Source: Symsagittifera roscoffensis (lineage: Eukaryota; Xenacoelomorpha; Acoela; Convolutidae). From it: a DNA stretch of 64,000 nucleotides. Of this stretch, positions 11,255 through 21,398 are shown one piece after another; position 1 is the stretch's first letter, and every line of letters starts with the position of its first letter. The translations under genes were made by a program, and so were the position numbers. The notes under the pieces were generated by a model that ran no database searches, was not told the DNA's origin, and saw only the letters and a list, made by a program, of their open reading frames with translations. The DNA lies in assembly GCF_963678635.1 (NCBI RefSeq), contig NC_087067.1:15445639-15509638 (forward strand), read 5' to 3'.

Positions 11255-11830
11255 TGTCAAGAGTCTTGGGACAGTGCAGTCCTGGGACAGTGTTGGACCA
11301 GAACAGTCTTGATACAGTCTTGGGACAGTAGTCTTGTGACAGTGGTCTTGGGACAGTGGTCTTGGGACAAGGGTCTTGGGACAGGATCTTGGGACAGTGG
11401 TCTTGGGACAAGGGTCTTGGGACAGGGTCTTGGGACAGTGGTCTTGGGAAAAGGGTCTTGGGACAGGGTCTTGGGACAAGGGTCTTGGGACAGTGGTCTT
11501 GGGACAGTAGTCTTTGGACACTAGCCTTGGGATAGTAGTCTTGGGACAGTAGTCTTGGGACACTAGCCTTGGGACAGTAGTCTTGGGACACTAACCTTGG
11601 GACAGTAGTCTTGGGACACTAGCCTTGGGACACTGGCCTTGGGACAGTAGTCTTGGGACACTAGCCTTGGGACAGTAGTCTTGGGACACTAGTCTTGGGA
11701 CACTAGTCTTGGGACACTAGCCTTGGGACAGTAGCCTTGGGATAGTACTCTCAGGACAAGGGTCTTGGGACACTGACGAAGTACTGGGACAGTACCGAAC
11801 AGTCTTGGGACAGTAGAAAGAAGCCTGGGA
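11255..11830 (+). repeat. Minisatellite of about 14 bp in element B leader
   Basis: Dozens of units vary around GTCTTGGGACAGTA, with alternating CACTAG and CAGTGG endings. This gives a purine-rich plus strand over nearly 0.6 kb. Confidence 0.92.
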
Positions 11831-12230
11831 CAGTAAAAAGAAGAGTAGGGACGGTAACTGGAAGTCTTAGGACGGTATAAAAATTGAAGTAAAATTACAA
11901 TAAGTGTTTGAGACAGATTTAAAACAGAACAACACTAGTCGGAACCCGGTACGGTTGGGACCACAAATAAAGAAAGTTTCAAGAAAGGTTTTTATCACGT
12001 TGTATATTTCCTTTTAAGAATTCTTTTTCACAAAAGATTTTATTCGTAGAATAGAATTGTGTATATAATAATATTGTAAATACGATCAATTGTAACTAGA
12101 AATAATAAGACGGAGTAGGGTACCGGTGCTAGAAAAAAGGTCAAGTGGATCAAACACGAAATATAACTCGTCGCTGCGCGGAACGACATCAAGGGGCCCA
12201 GGCAAAACAAAAGATAACTTTTCAGTTAGC

Positions 12231-14632
12231 ATGGTCAGCACGAGGAGTGGCACCGAGAGCAAGACGCGAGAAGATGCGAGGGAAAAACAGGTGGAGCCCA
12301 CAATCGAAATCGACCTAGAGACACCAGACCAGAGCGTAGATGAAGTGGAGACAAAGACAACGGAATCCACACCGATGCCCCATATGGAAGATCAAAATCC
12401 AAAAACCGTGGAGTTTTTGCCGATAGACACGTTGGAAGACACAACAGGCAATACCCGAGAAACGGTGAAAGATGACTCTCAAGTAAAGAAGACATCTTTT
12501 ACAGAAAAGTTGGCGATGATGGTCGGAATGAAATCGAAAGACAACACGGCCGAAGAATCACAGACTGGCAGAGCACGAACATTTGGGACAGTGAGCACGA
12601 AGGCGACAGAAGCCGACCCAAAAAAAGGACAAGCCAGAACAGAAGAGGCAGCCGAAAACAAGACAACGGCTGTTCATGAAACAGCTGCTCTTGAGCTTGG
12701 CGACCTGATGACAAAGCTAAATCAGATTGACAAAAAACTAAAGTATAGTGAGGAAGATAGAAACCGGATAAAGAAGGAGTTAAAATACAACAAACACGAA
12801 TATCTGGATAGTCATTTTAACCTGGCTAAGGCGACAGACGAGAGACTCCAGCAGATGTCGGACAAGGTAGATGCCACCAATGAAGAACGAGATAAGAACA
12901 TCAGAAAAGATATGCAACAGTTGAAAAACCGATATGATGATGTCAACAGCCAATTAGGTAGCCTGGAAAAGAGAATGGACATAATGAACAGAAATCAGGC
13001 CGAAAGTTCGAGTGCAATACAGGCGAAGTTGGATGCAATCTTGAGAAATTCTACCTCACAAGAAAGACCGGCAGTGGATCGCACGCAAGGCACCAGAGTT
13101 GACTTTGTGGAACCACAAAGGAACAAACGGCAATCGACACCGTTGCCTTTAAACCGGGATGCGGTAAGCACAGCACCAATGGCTGCCAAAACAATAATGA
13201 AAAATGGAGCATCAAACACAATGAGTGGCCCGGGGGAATCAACAGCTAACAGCAACGCAGGTCCGGATGCCATGACGTGGGCAAGCACTTGGGAGATGAT
13301 GAACAGGACTCTAGAGGCCTTCGCAACGAGGAACACTGACTCGAGCGATAGGAGAGATGGAAAATCAAGAAAAACTTTCAAGAAGCCAAAGGAATTCAAA
13401 GACGACTCCGATGGATGCATCGACACTTGGGTGGAAGTGATGAGATTATACCTAGAGCAAGATAACTTAAATGATGAAAGACAAGCATGCACAGCCATAC
13501 TCAGCAACCTGGAAGGCACGGCATTGAAATGCGTGGTAGAAAGAAAGAAGAAGAACGCGACACCGCGGACAAAATCTTCGAAATATTGCTGAATCGATTC
13601 GGATCAGGCATGAAGGGTCACCAAGCGATGATGCGATTTGAAAAGAGAAGGCAGAGGGACGACGAGTCAATTGATCGGTTCCTAGATGACCTCGGGAGCT
13701 TGAGAAGAAGGAGTGACCCGGAGGAGTCGACAAACAGAAGAAACTTTAGCATTGCCTCGAAGTTCATTGATGGGGTAAAAAGTGATGACTTAAGAACAAT
13801 GTTAGCAACATACTACACATTGTCGAAAGACAGCGCACCGACCCCAGTAGAAATGAGACAGAAATCAAGGGAATACATGCTGATGAAACCCAAGAAATAC
13901 TCATATTCAGAAAACAGGAAGACGCAAGGGGGAAGTCAACCCCAGAGGTCGTCATGGTACAAGCCGAGAGATGACATGGACAAGCGCAGATCATGCGCGA
14001 ACTGCGGGTCGGCGGATCACCACGTGGCTGACTGCACAACATACAAACAAGGCATGAAGAGTCTAGGATATGCACCGGATGAGGAGGACATGAGCCAGAT
14101 GGAGGAACACGAGTACTATAGTGGCTTAATCATCAAGATAGGCGCAAGATGCTTCTTCTGTAACCAGGAGGGGCACTTCAGAATGGATTGTCCCTTGTTC
14201 TGGGAAGCGGTCAAGGACCAGAGTCACCCCAAACACAAGTTGGCATTAGCGGCAGTGCAGAATCAGCGAAATAGACAAAACGAGTTTGAATCTAGGAACT
14301 TAGGAGCACCAAGCACGGAATTGCCGACGAAAACAGTGAAAGCTGTAACACATGTTAATGGTGCGATAGAATCCGCGGCCGGGAACTCTCTAGAGATAAA
14401 CTATGAGAAAGCGGCGACGGAAGCAATTGCCAAAGTGAAACAGGATCTGGCTGCGAAAGAAATAGAGCAACGACTAAAGCTGGAGATCGAAAGACAGAAT
14501 TTCAACAAAGCATTAACCGGATCAAACCCAACACCAGAGGCTGTACCAGGCTCAACAAAGACCGGGAATTGTAACACTGTAAAAATGGTGACGGGAAAGC
14601 CATTCGGCATATCGAAAATTGGGCTAGAATAA
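12231..14632 (+). pseudogene. Element B gag region (capsid/nucleocapsid), broken
   Basis: The region begins at ATG 12231 (MVSTRSGTESK). It runs through a long charged, partly coiled-coil stretch (about 12700-13000), a capsid-like part with the Ty3/gypsy gag type of helix block around 13380-13850, and two zinc knuckles of CX2CX4HX4C form near 14000-14040 (CANCGSADHHVADC) and 14150-14192 (CFFCNQEGHFRMDC). Zinc knuckles bind genomic RNA in gag proteins. A charged tail ends at 14632. The region is not one open frame and is treated as a fossil. Confidence 0.85.
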
Positions 14633-14674
14633 TGTCGATAATCACAGTGGGGCGGCCACGAGGTAACCAGAAAC

Positions 14675-15990
14675 TTGAGCGAACCGAGCGACCAGACAAT
14701 AATGCACATTGACGTGTACGCAGATTACTTGAGCTGTAAAAGCCCACAAACGACTTCTAGAGCGTTGAGAGCACTACTCACGAGAGGGGGCAGCAAGTCG
14801 GTACGTGTTGATAACAGGTATACTGAAGCTTATGGTCCACACGAGGTGATGCTAAATATAGATGGGATCAACATCTATACCAAGACAATGATAACATTTG
14901 ACGAAGAACTAATTGGGCAAATCTACGTAGGGAAAGAAGAGTTGAAAGTGAGATCGATTGGACACTGCGCCATGCTTGAAGAAGATGCAATGCACATCGG
15001 GACAGAGGCAGATGTGACAGGGCACGTGCTAGATATAAGTGGCAAAAAGACTCAGTTGCGTGGGTTACTTGATACGGGAGCAGTCTTGAGCGTCATACCA
15101 ATCGAAACTTGGGAAAGGATGGGCTTTGACAAAGGTGACTTGATAGACTCGAGAATACAGCTGTCAGCTGCAAACAAGGGGGCCCTTCGGGTGCTGGGCA
15201 GGACGCCGATAATAGCCCTCAATTTGGGGGAACGTAACCTGTGGATGAGCTTTATCGTGGTAGAAAATCTAGATGAATCTGACCAATTCATTTTGGGCAG
15301 AGACTTCATCAGGAATTTTGACGTAACGATTGATCTAAATAACGCAATGTTCAGGATATGGAACCCGGATAGGAGGTACGCAATCAAACCGGTAAATTTA
15401 ATAATGGCAAATGAAAACAAAGCACCGGTATTCTTGAGTAGGAGGGTGAGGCTAAAAGCTAATGAAGCGGCAATCGTAAGCTTGAGGATGAAAAATTACA
15501 ATGAACTAAGTGACAACAAGCAAGTGTGTATAGTTCCAAATCCTAATAGTCAAAGTGCTGCTGTTTTAGGAAGATCATTCTCGATAACGAAGAGCGGCCT
15601 CTGCGTCAGTGTCTTGTTGAATACCCTTGATATACCAATCACGATACAGAGAGGGAGGAAACTGGGATATGCTTTACCGGTTAAAACTCGATATGAAACG
15701 ATTGAGAACTCAAAACAAAATGAAGTTGTTGATTGTCCCAATCACAGGGACAAAATTTGTATCTTGAGACGATTGCAGAAAATAAAAGATTCTTCAGGTC
15801 TTATTAAATCACTTAAGGCAGAAACGGACGATGGGCTGTCGAGCTGTTCGAACTTTCCAGAGCGACCCACACTAGATGAAATGCAAACTGATAAACCGCT
15901 TCTGCCGGAGATTGAACATTTGAGGGGCAAACTGAAAGATGAACAGCTCGAAGCCATCAAGGACGTACTAGAGCGGAACGAGGAAGTTTT
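14675..15990 (+). pseudogene. Element B protease region
   Basis: A retropepsin-type aspartic protease is recognised by GLLDTGAVLSVIPIETW (DTGA near 15071) and by a later LGRDFIRNF block that matches the ILG-DF end of the fold. It is followed by a linker leading into RT. In this family the protease matures gag-pol. It lies directly after gag and directly before RT, the usual gypsy order. Confidence 0.85.
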
Positions 15991-17335
15991 TTCGAGGCAT
16001 AAGGCGGATATCGGGTGTTGTAATTTCGTTGAGCATGAAATAGAACTTGAGGAAAACGCGGTACCACACAGGGAGGGGCGAGGCGCGTGACCCCACACAA
16101 ATCGGACGCGTGTAGAAAAGAGATCGAGACGTTACTAGAGTATGACATGATAGAACCATCCAAGTCACCGTGGGCGTGTGGAGTAGTGATGGCCAAAAAG
16201 AAAGGCGACCAGTTGAGGTTTTGTTGTGACTTTCGATACCTGAACTCCGTCACGGTGAAGGATGCCACAGGATTGATGAGAGCCTCTCGAAGTTAGGTGA
16301 TGCAAAATTTTTTACGACTCTTGATTTAGGCTCGGCCTTTTGGCAAGTACCACTAAGGAAGCAGGACAGGGACAAGACAGGGTTTGCCTGCGAGTTGGGT
16401 CTGTTTCAATGGAAACGGATGCCGTTTGGACTTTGCGATGCCACAGCCACGTTTCAGCGGTTGATGGCACACGCGCTGATAGGCGTAACGAAGAAGTATG
16501 GCAACCTGGTAATGTGCTACGTGGATGACGTGGTAATATCGACGCCAACACTGGAAGACCACATTGAGAGACTTGACGAAGTGTTTGCATGCATGAAGAG
16601 GTCGGGGCTAAAGTGTAAACCATCAAAGTGCGAGATACTCAAGGACTCAATAAAATACTTGGGCAGGATGGTAGACAAGCACGGCATCAGACCTGATACG
16701 GACGCCGTGGAAGCAGTCCTGACCTGGAAATCACCGAAGACAGCGCACCAGTTGATGAGCTTCCTGGGTTTCGCTAACTATTATAGAGAGTTCATCAAAG
16801 GCTATGCAGACAAGGTATCCCCGATGCAACAATTAATGAGACACAAGGGCAAGAAGTTCACGTGGAACAACGCAGCAGAAGAGTCATTCAAGAGAATAAC
16901 GAAAGAGCTATGTGAGGCACCAGTACTGGGTATGCCGACTGAGAAAGGGATGTACGTGCTGGACACGGATGCGTCGGTAGTCGCGAGTTCTGGGATTCTC
17001 CACCAAGAACAAGAATGGAATGGGAAGACAGTCTTGAGACCAATAGCGTACGGGAGCAAAGTCCTGAGTGACACGGAAATGAAGTACGGAGCACCGAAAG
17101 CAGAGATGTTCGCGAAGGTTACCTTTGTCGAGAAATACAGGGCATACCTGGGCAGTGAGCCATTCAAGTTGCGAGTCGACAACCGAGCACTGAGCTGGCT
17201 GAAAACGTACTCAATGGACCAAAGTTACATTGGGAGGTGGATAGTTCGCCTGGACGGATACAACATGATAATTGAGCATAGAACACGAGATGAACATCAG
17301 AATGCCGACAGCTTGAGTAAGAAGACGGAGTTCTA
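15991..17335 (+). pseudogene. Element B reverse transcriptase and RNase H region, broken
   Basis: RT blocks are seen in order: the EIETLLEYDMIEPSKSPWA entry, a RFCCDFRYLN block, TLDLGSAFWQVPL, FQWKRMPFGLCDATATFQR, the catalytic CYVDDVV box at about 16515-16535, and a KCEILKDSIKYLG block. RNase H follows with VLDTDASVVASSGIL near 16957-17000 and DNRALSW near 17178, ending in a DEHQNADSLSKK block. This part copies the RNA and removes the template. The set and order are those of Ty3/gypsy. The region carries a small number of breaks. Confidence 0.92.
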
Positions 17336-18430
17336 TGAGAGACAAGAGCAAAGAGAGGCAGACAGACCTGAAATCAAAGATGGCTTCTCCTTCATGGACA
17401 AGGAAACGTACAAAAGTCTTCCACTCACGAGATGGCTGGACAAATCAGGCAAACCGATTGAAGATCATCCTGAATTACCTAAAGAACCTCCAGAAAAGAC
17501 CATCTTGAAGAAGAGCAGAAGGATTTCGATAGAAATAATATTAAAGTCGAAGATCGTGAGGGAGACGCTCAAGGCAAAAGGCTATGATCTTAACCAGGTA
17601 GAAGCAGGAACTGCACAGATAGATGATGACTTAATGAGGTTGCTAGAGAAACTATCAGATGAGAAGCCCGTGATCCAAGAGAAGGGTCAAGAGGAACCGG
17701 AAGTCACTATACTTCGGAGAAAAGAAACAGTGAACAATACCGACTCCTCAAGAGGAAGCGTCACTGACAGCAAAGATGTCGTGCGGTCACTAGTTGACAA
17801 AATCCCCGAAAACATTCTGGAGCAGACCAAGGTTAGGAAAAAGAAAGTGACGTTCAAAGAAGATACTGAACACCTGGGACTAGGTCAAGAGTCCGGGGAG
17901 TGTTCCATGTTCACGGAAGAAGAAACCGGAGAGGGAAAATTGTCCGGGGAGCGTGAAGAATGGGATGAAGACTCGGATGAGAGCAGCGAAAACCAAGACA
18001 GTCTGTGCATGATATTGGCGGAAGAGAAGACAAGGCACCACGACAGGGAGTTACAGACGGATCCATCTTCAAGAACGTACAATCTGGACGTACAGGAGAT
18101 ACGAGGTGGTGAAGAACTTGAGAAAATTGCGGTTTCAAGGAAGCCATTCAGGGAGTTATCATGCAACTCAAACGTCAGAACGAATCTGGTGCCAGAGGAT
18201 GATATGAAAATCGTGAAAAGGATGATATGCGTGAAGCTGAGTGATGACATCCACAACCCTGGTGAGATGAATGGACAGATCATGGCGCTAAAGGAGCATG
18301 TCAAGGCAAGATATAGGCTGTCAGACCTAATAAGAGCCCAAAAAAATGACAAAATGACAAATAACCTCTCCAAATGGATCCAGTCGGGGGTCAAGGAGAA
18401 AGGGGAACTCGAGGAAGACAGCTATAAAAT
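17336..18430 (+). other. Acidic, low-complexity spacer between RNase H and integrase of element B
   Basis: About 365 codons are rich in Glu, Lys, Asp and Ser, with no domain I recognise. Most gypsy elements have only a short link here. GTCCGGGGAG, a motif also in the LTRs of both giant families, appears twice within it (about 17889 and 17943). Confidence 0.6.
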
Positions 18431-19600
18431 CTTGAGCCAGTTCTACAAAAAAAAGAAAGACTTACTCTATCACACAGCTGATGGGGTGGTAGCATGCAAG
18501 AGGAAAGACGAGGAGAAGATATTACACAAACACAACCTCATCATACTACCACAGTTGTATCAAACGGAGGTGCTTTTCAGATCACACGACCAGATGGGGC
18601 ACCAGGGGATAGACAAAGTACCACAAAGGATACTTCACAGGTTTGATTGGCCAGGGATGAGAAAAGCTTGCGAGAGATGGGTGAATGCCTGCCTGGCATG
18701 CCTCCAGGTAAAGGACCCAAGGAAGATGAAGTTTCCACTCAAGTCCGTCGAGAGCTCAGAATTCAATGAAGTGGTGCAGATAGACCATCAAAAAATCTGC
18801 ATGACGGAGTCGGGATATAACCAGATACTGGTTATAATAGATCACTTCACAAAGTGGCGGAAGCGGTTCCGTGCCAGACAGCCTCGGCCGAGGAGACATG
18901 TGATCATCTGATAACGCATTGGATATCGCGGTATGGTTGTCCAATGACTTTCCAGTCGGACAACGGCAAAGCTTTTGTGGGGGACTTGACAAAAGAATTG
19001 ATGAGGAGATCGCACATTGCTCAAGCACACTCGACAACCTACCATCCACAGACCAACGGGTTGGTAGAGAGACAGAACAGGACACTGGTCAACATGTTAA
19101 GGGTGTACTGCTCAAGATACATGACGGATTGGGATAAATACCTGCCACAGGTAGTGGGGGCCTACAACAGTACACAGCACTCAACGACGGGCATCATGAT
19201 GGTCCCTTCATGATGTTGACGGGTAGGGAGAGAGCAATGCCTCTGACATTCTTTTACCCGGAATACGAAGGGAAAAGGACCTCGCCTCAGGCATACGTGA
19301 AAGAAGCGATCAAAAGACAACAGGAGTTAAACGAGCTATGCAGGAGGAACACGGCGCAAGCGCAAATGAGGCAACGCAGAAAATATGACGAAAAAATTTT
19401 ACAAGCGAAGCCATATGAAGTGGGCCAATATGTGTGGGTCTTCCAAAATGTCATACCGCCCAAGGGAACAAAGAAACTACTCAAGAAGTGGAGGGGACCA
19501 TTCATGATAACGGAAGTTCATCAACAAGGACGGTTCTATCGCTTGAGTACTGGGCGAGCGGCACATTATGAAAATCTGAAGCCTCACGTCCCGTCCCCAG
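18431..19600 (+). pseudogene. Element B integrase and GPY/F module, broken
   Basis: The zinc-binding HHCC module is visible (H near 18528, HDQMGHQGIDK, then CLACLQVKDP). The core domain shows VVQIDHQKI at about 18777, a FQSDNGKAF block near 18948-18972 and the YHPQTNGLVERQNR block near 19042-19083. These supply the D, D and E of the catalytic triad. A C-terminal GPY/F module follows (KKWRGPFMITEV, about 19480-19520), as in many gypsy integrases. This enzyme inserts the DNA copy into the host genome. The coding region is broken. Confidence 0.9.
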
Positions 19601-20445
19601 AGGATTGGTGCATACCGAAGGACATGGAGGGTCTTGAGTACCTGGTGGTAGAGCCAGCGTGTGAAGTGAATGAAAAAGGCACCAGAGAGAAGAATGATGG
19701 TAATGAGAACTTGAGTTTAGACAACAATGAAAAGATAGAAGTGGAATCTGAAGCAGGATCATTTGTAGAAGAAGACTGGAACGACCCGGAGCAAGATGAG
19801 GTGCCGAAGTGGATGGAGCCAGATCGACCAATACCACCGGGGACCAGGACTGGCAATCGTAAACGGACCGGCATGAGGTACAACAGGTACGGGGATGACT
19901 TCTTGATCGATAAGATACAGCCAGACAAATTGGGTGAGGAACTACTGAGTGCAGACGAACTGGAAGCCGAAGAGGAATGGCAGGTCATTGACGATGGTGG
20001 ACACTATCCGCAGGAAGACTACTCGACGCCAGAATTGGAGACGGATCTCGAACAGAGTGAGATAGAGAGGAGGGAGAACACGAACTTGAGGATACTAGAG
20101 TGGATGCGCGATGTCAAAGACGAGAGCCGCGAAGGACAAAGCATTCAACAAGTCGACGTATCATCGGCAAACTATATGAAGGCAGAGGACCCTCTTTTCG
20201 GATGGACGGCAACAGATAGGCCACTGGACATTCCTCCGGACAATTCAGACCCGACAACATCGACGGGGACGTCGATAAATATTTTTGTCCTGGGAGTGGG
20301 GGTAGGACTTACCCACACGGAAAATTTGATGATAAAGAAGCTCAGGGAAGTGAGAGAAACAAGCAAATTGGAACTGGAAGAAGAAGAGCCAGAGCCTACC
20401 ATAGGTCGGAATTTCGAAACGAAATTTGAAATACCCAATGAGTAC
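19601..20445 (+). other. Linker after integrase in element B
   Basis: An acidic, Pro- and Glu-rich stretch continues in the same frame as the GPY/F module. It leads into the macro-like domain. No known domain is seen. Confidence 0.5.
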
Positions 20446-20901
20446 TCGGAAAACATCATGATAACGGATAGCGACTTCATCCTGTCAAACAGGACTAGCG
20501 CGATCTGCATCACGGCGGACATGAGTTTCAAATCAAGATTGGAAGCTGACTTCAGAGGAGAGTACCAGAACGTGGAGTTTCTGTTCAGACAGAGACCAGG
20601 ACTGGGAGTGATGGCAGCGCTTCCACCATCAGTAGCACAAGTCCCGGGCAAATATCTGTGCTTCCTAGTGACGAGGGTCAATGACAGGAACACAATTGAT
20701 CCCGAACACGTGATGTTGGCACTAACAAGACTACGAGACTTCATGATTGAAAGAGGAATAACGGAGGTCTCAATGCCGGTGTATGACCCAAACAGGGGCA
20801 AACTGAGCTCGAGGGAATTGTACGCTATCCTACATGTAGTCTTTGCGGAAACTGAGATAATGATGTATCTGCACAAAAAATACTACTTGAGCATCGCCTG
20901 A
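20446..20901 (+). pseudogene. Macro-domain-like C-terminal module of element B pol
   Basis: The last 150 codons before the stop at 20901 resemble macro domains of the TARG1/OARD1 type. Seen in order are an AICITADMSFKSRLEADFR block (like the conserved cis-acting strand and helix of macro domains), KYLCFLVTR (the YLITK strand), a PEHVMLALTRLRDFMIERGI helix, ITEVSMPVYDP (the SMPRIG strand and loop), and LYAILHVVFAETEIMMYL at the end. Macro domains bind ADP-ribose and some remove it from proteins. The call is by eye from block order and spacing. Binding activity is unproven, and the copy is part of a fossil. Confidence 0.6.
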
Positions 20902-21398
20902 GTTGGGGACACGGGGTCTCGAGTTGGGCGTGAGGGAGGAGTCTTGAGTTAGGTACTGGGGTGCGGCACAGGTAAAGGGATCTTAAGACGTGATTGGCAT
21001 GACAATTGAATTTTAAAAAGAACTAACGGTGCTAAAACATAAAATGAATCTGCATGCTTTTAAGGAAATTCCAATTGAACTGTTTTAAGTAGAATGAAAA
21101 TGATAAAATTTTAACCATACTGGTGAAAAGGGGGTCTCTAGGTTAGGAACATGACTCGTTAAGTTTTAATATGGTTTCTGTTTTCAGATCAAGTTTGAAA
21201 AACAAAGTTGAAAATCCAACTATACTCAAGCGAGAAACAGAAAGAGAAATCTTGATTGAACTCGCGATAATCGACACCTACAGCAAGTGTTTGCAAGGGA
21301 ACATTTCTAGAGAATTCTTGAGTGGGGTAAGACTTGAGTCGGCAAGGTAATTCTTGAGCTGGTTAATACATACTTGAATACATCCCGAAGTCACAAGA
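20902..21398 (+). other. Non-coding gap between pol and the accessory region of element B
   Basis: About 500 bp without a coding frame. A pyrimidine-rich TGGTTTCTGTTTTCAG at 21172-21187 looks like a splice acceptor. Spliced subgenomic messages for 3' genes are known in env-bearing gypsy elements, so this may serve the downstream frames. This is inference only. Confidence 0.4.

Larger units (their letters stand above)
9762..12230 (+). other. Long leader of element B (about 2.5 kb, non-coding)
   Basis: No convincing coding region lies between the primer site and gag. The leader holds a 70-bp tandem repeat (10211-10390) and a long 14-bp minisatellite (11255-11830). Open frames over the minisatellite on both strands are by-products of the repeat. 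Confidence 0.7.

Noticed and set aside
11205-11591. Repetitive open frames on both strands (SQD-CPK repeats on the minus strand, GQG/LGT repeats on the plus strand)
   Set aside because: They are translations of the 14-bp minisatellite in the element B leader. The unit length is not a stable multiple of three and several frames are open.
12126-12230. Start of gag at 12126
   Set aside because: The open frame begins there only with GTG. The first ATG in frame, at 12231, is the better start.
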